From Haematococcus lacustris (taxonomy: Eukaryota > Chlorophyta > Chlorophyceae > Chlamydomonadales > Haematococcaceae), in assembly GCA_030144725.1 (NCBI GenBank), contig JASKMD010000019.1, forward strand, positions 1,527,989 through 1,591,988: 64,000 bases of DNA, written 5' to 3'. The first letter of the stretch is position 1. Each line of letters opens with the position of its first letter. The translations under genes were made by a program, and so were the position numbers. The notes beneath the pieces were generated by a model, which was not told the origin of the DNA, made no database searches, and worked only from the letters and a program-made list of their open reading frames with translations. Shown piece by piece: positions 22,717-44,195 of this stretch.

Positions 22717-23160
22717 GTGCACACAACCCACCACCATAGAATTGTGCACGCTTTTGTGCGGATGGCCGACCCAATGGGGGCCGTGGGTAAGCTCGATATT
22801 AGATTGTTGAAATGACTTGGGCGCTGCAAGCTAGCCCGAGAAAAGTCGACCTACTTTTTGTCACCTTCAGGAGTCGAACCGGGGGCGCCAGGGTTGACGC
22901 TAGCATGTAACATCCCGTGTAACATCCCGTGTAACACCCGTATAACCCGGAAATGTAACAGTTACATGTACGTACATGTACGTACATGGGACGCTCCCTA
23001 CATGTCGCTGATCGGTTGCTTGAGTTGGGCGCTCCACATGGCAGGTGACAGTGACATATTGAGGCGAATCACAATCAACGCGAAGCCTGCTCTTTTGCTT
23101 TGGCGTACTCCACAAAGACATTGCCCGACAGATTGAAACAGGCATTTCGAATCATACAAC

Positions 23161-32920
<9,760 letters not shown>

Positions 32921-32942
32921 CTGAAAGCATGCGCCAATGCTT

Positions 32943-32947
32943 TGTAA
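32943..32947 (+). terminator. Poly(A) signal TGTAA of the ARM/TPR gene
   Basis: TGTAA 23 nt after the stop codon, between this gene and the convergent MFAP1 gene whose stop is at 33077. The space between the two stop codons is only 156 bp, so the 3' UTRs are short or overlap. Confidence 0.5.
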
Positions 32948-33076
32948 TTCAAGCCATGCAATATAGGCCCCATGATAGCGGGCTCCGTCGATGGAGCGCA
33001 TGGGTACATCGGTGCTCAATACCTCGTTTGTACGTTCCACATGCAACTAAACACCACCAAGTGACCCGCCACCACA

Positions 33077-36000
33077 TCAGGTCTTAAACTTCTTCGGTTT
33101 GCTGAAGTCCATGTTAGCGCCGGGCAATGCTCGTCGCCGGTCTGAAGCCAGCGTTTGCGTCAAGGGGTCCTCAAAGTTCGTGGTGTCCTCGGCCAGCAAG
33201 TGCGTCCACTTAGTACGCCCAGACCGCCCAAAGTTCTTGACCTGCGGCAGCGGTGGCACGACCATCGCACTCATCACATCTGATACAGTGGTGTGACTCA
33301 TATTCCCAGTGTGACCATTGTTGTTGTTCTGTCAGGCTTCAGTATTGGCAGTAGCCTTGCAGTGCTAATGGACAAAACCGTGTGTGACATGCGACATTTG
33401 TCCAGCCACAGCCAAACCCAGCCTCCCACCTGCATGATCTTTGGCAGGATCTCCTTGTTGATCTTGTCCTCCCCCGTGGGCGCACTGTAATCACGCTGAA
33501 AGATGTCGTCCTTGGCCGTGGTGCCCCGTGACTCATCCGGAGCCTCCTGCATCCCCAGCAGCCTCACAGCTTCTGGCAAAGAGCAGCGTTGTGCAGTGCT
33601 ATGCTGCTGACCTGTTCTATCCGTACCCCTCAGCACCTGCAAGCTGCCGCCAGGCCCCTGTTCCCCTGGTTTGTGCAACAGGGTGTTGGTGGCAGGGCAT
33701 CCCACTCCAGGCCCAAGACTTTAGAAGGCATTGCTCACCCAAAACCAACACAACAGCAGTCATCAGGGCAATAACAACAACCCGCATTACCATACCAACC
33801 CGCACATCCATGCCAGCAGCAGTAGCACAGACCGCCACACCTCAGTGTTAGCAACAGAGCGCTCAAAGGGCGCACCTGGAAGTAGGCTCCTTTGTGCCAG
33901 TATTTCTGCATGAACCGCCATTTCTTCTTTTCTTCGTGTTTTGTCTCCTTTGGATTGGCGCGCTCCCAGGCAGCCCGCTCCTCATCTGTCATGTTCTTCA
34001 GCCTCTCTCGCTCCAGCGCTTCACTCTCCTAACAGGCCAGGGCAAAAGACACACAACAACAGCAGTGCACGCAGGTGCAGCCGTCACAGGCATAGGCAGA
34101 ACAGCAGCTTGCATGCCAGCAGCCGTCACCACTACAGCAGCAGCAGCAGCAGAGTGACAACAGGCGCTGCTACAGCAGGCACTGCAGGAGGAGGGAGTCT
34201 GGCTACGGGGCAGGCAGGGTCGAGCTCAGGCTGGGGAAGAGAGTGCTTGGCAGGCGTGGGGTACAGGTAAGGGTGGCATGGTCAGGGTGTCTACATTGGG
34301 GCAAGGCCAGCTGGGTGGAGGAGCCTGGGTGTGGGCAGGTGATGAGGCTCAGCAGCCAGCCATGCGGTGGGTCCAGCAGCAGGATCACCTGCCTCAGCCT
34401 CAGGCGGCAGGGCAGGTGACTGTGCACCATGGTGGTCCAGAGGGTGGAGCGGCAACACCATGGGCATACCTGCTTCTTGCGCTCCTCCCGCTCAGCCTTG
34501 ATGCGCGCCAACTCACGTACCTTCCAGGCCTCAAAGGCAACCTGGGCAGACAAACACACACCCAACAAACCTAGGAAAGACAGGCTAGCAAGCAAGCAAG
34601 CGCATGGACAAACAGGGCGCCATCGTATTCTGCTGCTGCTACTGCTGCAGCAGGTACTCCCTTGTTCATGGCATGGCAAGTAGATGACATCAAAACACAC
34701 CTAATCCAATCAGCTCTGCTCCCCTGCCCTGCCCTGCCCTGCCCTGCCCTGCCCTGCCCTGCCCTGCCCTGCCCTGCCCCGCCCTGCCCCGCCCCGCCCC
34801 GCCCTCCCTCCCCTCTCTCACCGCTCACCTCACCTCACCTCATCATCGTCCTCATCCGTGTCAACATCCTCCAGGGCCCCACCTGCTGCCTGCACCTCCT
34901 CAGCTGCAGCCTTGGCAGCCAGGGCATCAGCTGCGACAGTCTGGGCCACAATCTGCCTCGTCTCCAGCTGCAGCCAGAGCCATGCAGGCAGGTGACCTTC
35001 TAAACACCTTCCATGCAGATGCCATGTGCAGAGCCATGCAGGCACACCCTTGTCAGGACATAACTGCACACAAGCAAAGGCCATGCTTGCATGCACAGCA
35101 GCCCATGCTGAGGATGCTGCAGACAGCGCAAGGCTGCAGCAAACAGTATGCTGCCAAGGCTGCCACCAGGTCATGCACCACCTTGCGCTCTTCTGCTCTC
35201 TTCTTCTCCTTTTCCAGGGCCTCAATTTCCTCCTGCTCCTGCCGCAACCTCTCTGCAATGGTCTGCACCGTGCACCATGCACGCACCGGGCCTTAGCAGC
35301 AGTCTCAGCCTGGCCACATGGCACCGCTAGCAGGCAGGGCAGGGCCAGGCCAAGCCAGGTCAGCCAGAGTGACTGCCCCAGCTGCTGGCATCAGCAAAGG
35401 GCATTACACTGGGCACCCATCACCCGCAGGTGGGGCCTGATTTGTCAGCTGGTCTGCTCCTCTGCATGCCTCACGCTGCCGGTGCCTGCGCCACTGCCAC
35501 TGAAGCCACCAGCAGTGTGCTGAAGCAGTGCCGGCACCTGCTTATGACACAATGCCTGACACACCTGCCTCCTGCCACCTGACGCACTGCTGGATCGCAC
35601 ACTGACAAACAGTGCACAAGGGGGAAGTTAGGGGCAAGCCTTGCAACCTAGACCTCATACAACTGCCTATATTGTTAAAGCCCTGCACCTAGCTTAGGTC
35701 TTGTGCCTGCTGCTGCTGTTGCTGCTGCTGGCCTGCTATGATTGCTTCGGCCACTCAATACTGCCATTGCTGCATGCTGGCAAGGTTTCCTGGCAGGCTG
35801 TACCCAGCCCCAGCCCCAGCCCCAGCCTCAGCCTCAGCCCCAGCCCCCGTGCTCCCAGCGCCAGCACTGACCTCCCGGGACTCTTTGGGCACAAACACAG
35901 GCTTGAGCAAGCGCCTGCCAGGGGCACCCTCCTCGTCTGAGTCTGTCTCATACTCTGATGACTCCTCCTGAAGTTAAGCACAAGCAGGCACACCCACAAC

Positions 36001-37144
36001 CACATGTGGGTGCAGGTGCTCTGTAAGCCCTCTGCCTTGTAGCGGTCGCAAGCTGTTGCAGCGGTTTCACAGTTGCTGCAGGGCACTGTTGTTGTTAGCT
36101 GGCCAACGTAGCCATTGGCAGGCAGGGTGGCGCAGCTGCGGCCGATGCCCTGGCTTCAGCAGGGTCAGAGTGAGCAGCTTGCTGCTGCGTGTCCCGCATG
36201 CAAGGAGTGCATGCTGTCATGAGCACATGAGCTTCCTAGAGCCACAATGCTTTGAATGGCACCACTGCTCCTGCTGCTCCTGCCGATGCTGCTGCTGCTG
36301 CTGCTCCTGCTGCTTCCACTGCTGCTCCCCATGTCGCTGCTGCTGGCGTCATTGCTGCTATAGACGCCAATGGATGCTGCATGAGTCCCAGAGTGGTTGT
36401 AGGTGCGCAGCATGGCTTGGCAAGGTCCACAATGGACTGACTAGACGGAGCATGGAGTGAATAGCACATGCTGTCAGCATGCACCTACCTCCTCTTCCTC
36501 TTCTTCATGCTGCGCTGCTACCTGCGTCTCCACTGCCTTCTGTTGTAATAAGAGCCTGTAGATGAGCATGGAGCACACTGTGTGACAAGGGTGCATGGCC
36601 TGTGGCTCTGCAGACTGAGATGCGTCCCATCCTGGTGCATATGTTCCTACCTTTCCCTGACTGCCTGTCGCTTTCTTAGCTGCTCCTCCTCGTCCTCTTC
36701 TTCCTGCTGTGCATGTCTGTGTCTTCTGGAGTCTTGATCGAGCTCGTCGTCCTCCTCACTATCACTGTGTGTCTCAGCCCCTTGGTCGGGGTCCTCGCTA
36801 CGGATGTCTCGTCGCCCAGCATCCTCCGCGGCATCGTCGTGCCGTCTTCTGACTATTTCAGCAGCCCTGATTTCTCTATGCCGTTCCCGTACTTCTTCGA
36901 CGTCCTCTGCTCGGCTGGCTGCAAGACGCGATAGCCTGGGGTCTGCCTTTCGTATGATAGTGGGTGCTGCGATCTCCGTGCGCACAGCTTCCCTGTCGCC
37001 CAGCTGCAATTCCGCCAGCGATGCATCTGCAGCCCATTCTGGTGCCTTGCCAGCCCAATAACGCCGCACTCGGGTTTGGTCCACACGACCCTTCTCCGAC
37101 TCCTTGTCCGTGGGCCTAGCGGCCAAGGCACCTGCTTTTGACAT
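33077..37144 (-). CDS. MFAP1: MFAP1-family spliceosome protein, complete gene, 9 exons
   Basis: Exons from the start: 36651-37144, 36489-36555, 35872-35967, 35182-35262, 34839-34967, 34470-34541, 33876-34028, 33430-33606, 33077-33241. Phases close at 1434 nt (477 aa). Family landmarks: VRRYWAGKAPEWA near the start, DPRLSRLAASR, long acidic/Arg-rich helices, SEYETDSDEE, LLKPVFVPKESRETIAERLR, FEAWKVRELARIKAEREER, MTDEERAAWERANPK, KKWRFMQKYWHKGAYFQ, DIFQRDYSAPTGEDKINKEI, NFGRSGRTKWTHLLAEDTTN. MFAP1 is a nuclear component of the spliceosomal B complex needed for pre-mRNA splicing. Exon 8 begins at a tandem CAGCAG acceptor, so one glutamine may be optional. It converges on the ARM/TPR gene and diverges from the GST gene with about 97 bp between start codons. 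Confidence 0.93.
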
Positions 37145-37241
37145 CCTCTAATGGCCCTCAGCTATGTTTACAGCCTATTAGGGATTACCTAGCAAAAGGG
37201 CATGCTGACAAGTCAGCCAATTGCTTCAGGTGCATGCCATT

Positions 37242-40156
37242 ATGTGCATGCCAGCCCACCTTTACATGCTGCGAAGTGCGCAAGGAATTGACATCAGTGC
37301 GATACAGCTCTTCCATCGTCTGCTGCAGGTCTCAGTTGCGCGTATACACAGCAACCCACTGGGTCTGGACTCTCAATGTGTGAGGCAGAACCCACTTTGC
37401 CCGCTCTGTCTCGTTGTGACCGGAGTTTACCCGCATGCCTGTCGTGTCCCTGATGTACACAGGTATAAGCACCGTCAAGGCATTGGCATTGACCCGTCAA
37501 AGCATTGGCATTGATTTGCTGTGACTCAGAGTCTGAGTCTAAGTATGAGGCTGGGGAGCTTGGGGCTCATGCTCTCTAAATACCGCATCGTTTTTGATTG
37601 CGTTTGTCACATTGGCAGCCACGGTTTAGTCCGCGTTATCTAACCATCAGCGAAAGCCATTGCGTTCTTTGCTCGCGTACTGCTACATGTGCCCGCGAAC
37701 AAATCACAGCGGCGAGACGGGTCTCCTTAGCACGGTGAGCCGCATCGTTGTGACCCCATCTACCTAGCGTAGTGAGCTGGTTGTGCACAAATGAAATGTC
37801 CGGCAAACACCCAACGCGATGCCTGCCGGGCGTGCAAGGCGCCTTAACGGGGTGATTGAAACATGAAACTGTGTTCGCTTCTCGCCGAATACATCATTTG
37901 GGTCAGCGCACACTAAGGTAGTACCGGGTTACACCCCCCTCCTCCACTGTGTCCTCCACTGTGTTGCACCCGCAGCACCCATAGGAAAAGCCACACACTT
38001 TGTTTGTTCTTGACGCATTGGCGCATCTCTTGAAACAAACCGCACACTGAACAGCCCAGGCTTCTATCAGGTTGACATCTTCAAAGTTACATCATGGTTA
38101 TCAGACAGATTCAACTTGATTCACAAGGGTGTTGATTCACAAGGGTGTTGATTCACAAGGGTGTTGATTCACAAGGGTGAGACTCGCAAGCCAAGCTTTA
38201 GGGCGAAGAATCCATTCGGGAAAGTCCCTTGTTTGCTGGATTCAGGCTTCTGGTAAGGTGTGACTGCAGCCCCGGTGCACGAGCACAAGTCATACCCAAT
38301 TGACATGCTTTCTCTATGCCTCTCAGCTTACCCGAGAGTGCGGCTATCCTTTCATATCTGTCAGCAACCTTCCAGGATCAGGTGCGTTGTGTGCATTGAG
38401 GAGAAGACGCCATGTAGTGCATATGTAACGGACTGACCCATCAGCATAGAGTTGTCAATGTTGCTGCACATATGTGTCAGTCTTGCTGGCAACGCCTGAT
38501 GGTGACATCTGCGTGTTGTGAACGCCTGCACACTATTTTTCGTTGCCTTCTCACCAGGCACTGCACCATTCCAGCGTGGGTCAAGCCCTACTTGTATGGG
38601 TGCATTGACATTGCTCACGATCATCAATCAGCTGTCTTTAACGGCTTCATGGCTGCATCTTTGAGTGCGTCTGGCTGCTTCTCACGATGTACTTTACCCT
38701 GTAGCTTCCATAGTTTCCTTACTCTCACAACTACTGGGTGCGTGCATACTGCGCACTTCTGTCCACTGTTCAATGTGCACTGTACCCAAATGTCCACACT
38801 GCAGGTGCCGGACCACTGGTACCCACGCAGCTGCCTCAAAAGGCGCGCAACACTGGAGTCCGCCCTGCACTGGTACCACTCCAACATTCGAGCTGGCTGT
38901 GCACGCCTTGTGTTCCACAAGGTGCGGTCACAAGGTGCCGGCCTGAGCTGCACCAAGGCCCCGCATCTCCATCTCATAGAAACCTTGCAAGTCAGACGGC
39001 ACACAGTGCAGCCACCCAGTCCATCAGGGCCTGCTGCGGTGTGTACACCACGGTTGCCACTGCCTACTAGCTCCAGGCCATTGGCCCTCTCACCGCTTCA
39101 CCGTGTCCACCTGCCACTCCAACGATCCTCCTGCCCCTTTTCAGCAAGCCACACTCTGACCAAACTGACCGCCGCTTGCTGCTGGTGCCTGCCAAGGTGT
39201 TGGCTGCAAAGCTTGGAGCGGAGCCACGAGAGCACATCGCCCAGGAAGGCCTGGAGCTGTTGAGGTGCGCTAGTGGCTGAGGTGTAGAGTAGGTATAGGC
39301 GGTGCCTCAGCTGCAGGTGGTGGCATGCGCTGCCGCTGAGCATGCGTGCAGGCCAGCCCTCCAGCAGCTAGAGGGCGTGTGGCTCCGCAACTCTGCATTC
39401 GTGGCTGGCGATCAAGTGTCTGTGGCAGACCTGCTGATGTGTTGTGAGCTGGAGCAGCTGACCATGCTGAACAAGGTGGGGCGGCATGGGGGTCACAGCC
39501 AGAGGTGCATGGTTGCCAGCTGCCAGCCTGATCTCATGTATGGCCAGCCAGCTAGGTCGACAAGTGGCTGACACCCTGATGCCACTTGTCGACCTAACCT
39601 GATGTTGGTGCGCCCTTGCACGATTCCCAATGTGCCCCTCAAGGAGGGTCAGTGGACTTGGTTAGCAATGCGCTTTGCTTGTGACTTGCCTGGCATGGCA
39701 GTCCTTAGCGCAGCACTGCGCCCACCTGTCAAAGCTGACACCTTTCCAAGTCCGGGATAGCATTAGATGCAGTGTGAGAGCTCGGCCTGTCAGCTCACAA
39801 TGTGTTAAGGCATGCAGCCAGCAAGGCACTACTCAAGCAGCAGAGTAATGCAAGCCTGTTGCTGATTGTGAGCTGCACCAATGCTGCACATAACCCCCCT
39901 GGAAACCACTGTACTGTGTGTGTGATGGGTAAGGTACGCTTCCTTGCCTGATGCTGTCATATGCATGCAGGGAAAGCATGGTGTAGATCTGGAGGAGTTG
40001 CTGCAACCCCACCCAGTCATTAGGGCATGGATGGCCGCAACTGCCAGGTCCTGTGCTCCCCACTATGAGGCTGTGCATGCCATGTTACGCAGAAGCGCAG
40101 CAGCAGGTGGAGGCACCACTTCCCCTGCTGCCGTGCCGACAGTGTCCAAATTGTAG
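37242..40156 (+). CDS. Theta-class glutathione S-transferase, 7 exons
   Basis: Exons: 37242-37328, 38176-38252, 38327-38381, 38805-38921, 39149-39264, 39352-39475, 39971-40156. Phases close at 762 nt (253 aa), the usual theta length. N-domain: SAQGIDISAIQLFHR, GETRKPSFRAKNPFGKVPCL, LPESAAILSYLSATF (the NP-GKVP and PES motifs form the glutathione site). C-domain: VPDHWYPRSC, LHWYHSNIRAGCARLVF, LQQLEGVWLRNSAFVAGDQV, SVADLLMCCELEQL. GSTs join glutathione to electrophiles in the cytosol; theta types also act on small halides and peroxides. The first exon is the weakest part: frame and similarity extend upstream to 37230 (VHAI), so translation may start elsewhere. Intron 1 contains an hAT fragment, and the exon 2 acceptor sits at the end of a 16-bp tandem array. 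Confidence 0.85.
37570..38113 (+). repeat. Solo 5'-end fragment of hAT-like family I
   Basis: About 540 bp matching 40640-41170 (same strand) and 44200-44740 (opposite strand), for example CACATTGGCAGCCACG, TGCCCGCGAACAAATCACA, CGGCGAGACGGGTCTCCTT and AATGAAATGTCCGG. The outermost terminus is missing. It sits in intron 1 of the GST gene. Confidence 0.88.
38116..38179 (+). repeat. Four 16-bp tandem units at a GST splice acceptor
   Basis: Four perfect copies of TTGATTCACAAGGGTG. The acceptor used for GST exon 2 (ACAAG|GGTGAG) lies in the last unit, so the acceptor dinucleotide and first exon bases are present four times in a row. Confidence 0.92.
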
Positions 40157-41537
40157 GTAGTACCAAGCAACGCATCCTGTTATGTTGGCTCTACCAAGCT
40201 GACTTGAGTGTAGTCTGGCTGTTATGCTGGCTCTACAAAGCTGACTTCAGTGTGGTGGATGGGTGCCTGGGAATCGGTGCAGTGCAATGATGCCAGGATT
40301 GAGGCACTAGTGCCAGGAGATAGATAGAGGGGGTCACCCCCACTGTTGAACTGGGACCGCAAGAGACGTGGGGCATACGGTTGTGATCAGATACTGCTGA
40401 GGGGAATTGGCGTGCCGTGCACTTCTGCATTAGTCCAAATAAAAGTGTCGACTAGGGGAGCGGGTAAGAGTAAAAAACCCACGCAGAGGCACCAACACGT
40501 CGTGTAAGCAGATGTTGTGTGATCCTTGGTCATGCCCTTACCATGCGTTGAGTGCTTATTCTTCCCATGCGTTGAGTGCTTATTCTTCCCATGTGGCCCC
40601 AACATGGGGTTGGTAATCTTCATGCAAATACTATCTCAAATCTGCACCGTTTTCGATAGCGTCTATCACATTGGCAGCCACGAGTTAGTCCGCGTAATCT
40701 GACCATCAGCGCTAGCCATTGGAGTCTTTGCTCGCGTAGTGCCACATGTGCCCGCGAACAAATCACATCGGCGAGACGGGTCTCCTTGGCACGGTGAGCC
40801 ACATCGCTGTGACCCCATCTATCTGGCGCAATGAGCGGGTTGTGCACAAATGAAATGTCCGGCTGACACCCAACGCGATGCCTACCGGGCGTGCAGTGCG
40901 CCTACACGGGGTGATTGAAACATTGTTTTGCGCTCGCTTACGCCGAATACACCTTCTGGGTCGGCGCACACTAAGGTATCACCCGGCTTACACCCCCCCT
41001 CCTCCACTGTGTCCTCCACTGTGTTGCACCCGTTGCACCCACAGGAAAATGGCCACAAAATGTTTGTTCTTGACCCATTGGCGCATCTATTGAGACAAAT
41101 CGCACATTAAACAGCCCATGCAACAATCAATGTAACAAGTTGAAAGTGACATCATGTTCTCTAGGCAGATTCAAGGCCATGGCATGCAACGACCCACCAT
41201 GCCCGCCCCCCCTCCACCCATCATTGCAGGAGCCCAGCTCATCAAGCCTGCCCAACCCCTCCCAGCTCCACCCCTCCCAACACACCCCTCCCAGCCCACC
41301 CCCTCCCAGCCCACCCCTCCCAGCCCACCCCTCCCAACACACCCCCTCCCAGCCCACCCCTCCCAGCCCACCCCTCCCAGCCCCACCCCACCCCACCCCA
41401 CCCCTCCCAGCCCACCCCCTCCCAGCACACCCCCTCCCAGCCCCACCCCTCCCAGCACACCCCCTCCCAGCCCACCCCTCCCAGCCCACCCCTCCCAGCC
41501 CACCCCCTCCCAACCCCTCCCAGCCCTAGGCACCACC

Positions 41538-43814
41538 ATGAGGGGTAAGAGGCTTAGCAAGAAGAAGCGTCAACACCTGCAAGAGCTAAATGCCTCTCCC
41601 AAAGCGGGGTTTAAGTGCAGCCCTAGTGGCTTGAAAGCTCAGATGAAGAAGGCACAGGGCGAGACTATGCAGTTACGGGCAGAAGTTGAGCGGCTCCACC
41701 AGCAGCTCGATGATGCGATGGCAGATTTCCAGCAGGTGCAGGCAGACATGGAGCAGCTGCAGGCAGCACACCAAGAGGTGCAGGGTGAGAATGTGTCATT
41801 GGAGCAGCTGGCTGAGGAGCGCACCCATGCAATCCAGCTGCTGCAGCAAGACAAGCGCCGGCTGTCCCTTGCGCTACGCAACGTCCGCCGCAAGCTGGGC
41901 ATGTGCCGAGAGCTGTTCGTAAATGAGCAGTGCCAGGTGCCCAACCCATACCGACCTGGGCAGAGAACCACTGTGAGGCGGCAGTTGCGTGTGGTAGCCA
42001 AGTACCTGAAGAGCAAGACCCTTGGTGAGGCTGGGCTGGGCTGGGCTGGGCTGGGCTGGGCTGGGCTGGGCTGGGCTGGGCTGGGCTGGGCTGGGCTGGG
42101 CTGGGCTGGGCTGGGCTGGGCTGGGCTGGGCTGGGCTGGGCTGGGCTGGGCTGGGCTGGGCTGGGCTGGGCTGGGCTGGGCTGGGCTGGGCTGGGCTGGG
42201 CTGGGCTGGGCTGGGCTGGGCTGGGCTGGGCTGGGCTGGGCTGGGCTGGGCTGGGCTGGGCTGGGCTGGGCTGGGCTGGGCTGGGCTGGGCTGGGCTGGG
42301 CTGGGCTGGGCTGGGCTGGGCTGGGCTGGGCTGGGCTGGGCTGGGCTGGGCTGGGCTGGGCTGGGAGGTGGGTAAGTGGTATGGGAGGTGGTGGATAAGT
42401 GAGGGATGAGTGAGGGATGACAAGATGACATGCTTGCTACTTTGCATGCAGAGATGCTGAAGCAAGCCAAGGCGATACACTTGGCATTTGACGGTTGCAC
42501 AACCAAGCGCCATGGGAAGGTGCTCGTCATCAGGGTCACAGCAGCCGTACCTAAGCTGCAGGTGCAGGAGCAGTCATTGGCAGAGCGGGCGGGGCAGTCA
42601 TGCTCAGCTGCTGCCCCACGCCTCACCACCATATTCACTGATGTTGTGGGCGTCATCCAGCTGGCCAGCGGCACGGCTGAGGCCCATGTCCGGCTCATCA
42701 TGTTGGGTGACCTCGGCCTTGCAGCCATGAACATTGCAGGCATCTGTGCAGACAGCGCCTCAGTCAACATGGGGGAGTTTACCGGTGTCATTGCGCGCAT
42801 CAGCCAGCTGCTGCAGGAGCAGGGGCAGGTTGGGGTGACACGGGCGCAGCCTTGCTACAGCCACGGCATTCACAACACCCTCCTCAACATCAGCTGGCCA
42901 CCTACTTACAGCAGCACTGTGCAGCCATGGAGGACTACTACAGACAACACTGCAAACGGCAGCTGGACATGCCCCACCTCATGGCTGCGCTGGGGGGGTC
43001 AGACCCCCAGTCGTGCAGAGAAGTAGCCGCCAAGGTGGTGCAGTGTGCCGCCCTGCGCATGGACGATGGGCAGTCTGACCCGGGTGTGTGGGACCCTCAC
43101 TGCACGTGGCACCAGTTCCAACAGGAAATCCAGGCCATGGCTGAGGGCAGCCCATGCAGCACCGGGTTGCGCCTCCACCTCGAGGTGTACTTCCTGGCTT
43201 GTCCCACCTCCAATGCCCCAGTGGAGTCCTTGCTGCAGCTGTTGAAGCATGGAGCTGGCCTCTTCATGGAGCTGCCTGCGCTCCTGGAGCATATGTCCCT
43301 GCACACACATAGGTCCATCCTCAACAACATAGATGTGCAAGACTTCACGCTGCAGCTGCCTAAGCTTCGCACTGAGGTGCGGCTGCATGAGGTGGCTGCA
43401 GCCGTAGCCAGGGCACCAGCCACAGCCGCACGCAAAGCCACAGCAGCTGCTTGCAGTGTGGGGGTGGTTGTGGTGAATGTGGGGGACCATGCAAGCCAGC
43501 AGCGGGTGGCAGCAGCAACAACAGCAGCAGGGTGCAGCAGAGTTGTGTCAGCTGGTGTGCCCCCCCCACAGCCACCCCCGCCCCCACAGCCACCCCCACA
43601 GCAGCCACCCCAGCAGCAGGGCCGGAGCTCGTGGGGCAGAGAGCCGCCTGCATCACCTGATTTCGGCCACATGTATCAGTTGGCGCTAGCTGCAATCGCC
43701 ACTGAGGGGCAGGCTGCTATGGCTCAAGCGCCGGCTGCTGGCTGCACGCTCCGCAAGCGTACCACACCTGCTGGGTTGGGACAGCCCCAGACAGCTGCCA
43801 AGCGCAAGCGGTGA
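41538..43814 (+). pseudogene. Transposase-like gene of hAT-like family I, frameshifted
   Basis: Exon 1 (41538-42024) encodes a Lys-rich start (MRGKRLSKKKRQHLQEL) and a coiled coil ([20 protein letters not shown] and on), ending [13 protein letters not shown]. Exon 2 from 42452 continues in phase: [70 protein letters not shown]. The D-G-x-T, C-A-D-S-A-S-V-N and C-x2-H-x2-H-N pattern resembles the catalytic and C-H region of DDE (hAT-type) transposases. Near 42885-42900 the coding frame shifts by one, continuing as YLQQHCAAMEDYYRQHC and VESLLQLLKHGAGLFMELPA, with a Pro/Gln-rich tail to 43814. The frame change suggests an inactive copy or a sequencing indel. Confidence 0.65.
42029..42365 (+). 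repeat. (GGGCT)n array in the transposase intron
   Basis: About 67 perfect copies of a 5-bp unit right after the exon 1 donor. It generates long artefactual frames on both strands. Confidence 0.98.
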
Positions 43815-44195
43815 CATACGAGACATAGTTACACAAAGGTTGTAGTGGCCAACCGCACCTGCCAACTGCCTCCGTGCCACATTCGCGCAATCGTTTTCAA
43901 ATCCGACTGCTGCTGCCGACGCGCATACTTATGTAGAGCAGCTTAAGCGACGCGGGCGGTCGAAGCGATGACTGCATGCTCCTCAGCGGCTCAAATTTGA
44001 ATCACTAACTTTGACGCTTTGCTGTGCACGGCCTACCCAGTGTATAATTATTCTGGATGGGGGAAAGGTAGCTGGCCGGGTTGCCTACATTGTGAACCAT
44101 CTAGCATAATATTTGGCGTAGTGAGTGCAGAGATACAGCCGTCCTACTACAATAGGTCGGTTTCCTGTCATTTTTTGTCAGTTGGGGTCGCCTGA

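Larger units (their letters stand above)
21153..23000 (+). mobile_element. hAT-type DNA transposon, non-autonomous (family II)
   Basis: The ends are inverted: TAGGGAGCGTC at 21153 and GACGCTCCCTA ending at 23000. They are flanked by a perfect 8-bp target duplication, CATGTCGC at 21145-21152 and 23001-23008. Subterminal sequence is rich in TGTAAC and TACGTACATG words at both ends. Inside are one transposase exon (21409-21912) and a 74-bp satellite array in place of the rest. TIRs of this kind plus an 8-bp duplication define the hAT superfamily. It landed at the edge of the tRNA-bearing duplication. Confidence 0.93.
40590..44194 (+). mobile_element. hAT-like element, family I, long copy
   Basis: The left end CATGTGGCCCCAAC (40590) is an imperfect inverse of the right end GTTGGGGTCGCCTG (ending 44194). 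In order it holds a 575-bp 5' region, a C-rich tract, a transposase-like gene (41538-43814) and a 290-bp AT-richer 3' region (43905-44194) repeated at 47352-47629. I see no target duplication, perhaps because flanks have rearranged: a 24-bp tandem duplication (ATGCGTTGAGTGCTTATTC and so on, about 40544-40591) abuts the left end and an inverted relative abuts the right end. Confidence 0.7.

Noticed and set aside
36489..36537. MFAP1 exon 2 starting at the nearer ACAG acceptor
   Set aside because: It breaks the frame after exon 1; the acceptor at 36556 gives an uninterrupted reading.
37138..37383. Plus-strand frame MTSSNGPQL and on, next to MFAP1
   Set aside because: It overlaps the GST first exon in another frame and has no motif; it is a shadow.
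41154..42398. A 414-codon frame starting before the transposase
   Set aside because: Its first 125 codons are a C-rich tract and its last 120 are the (GGGCT)n intron; only 41538-42024 looks coding.
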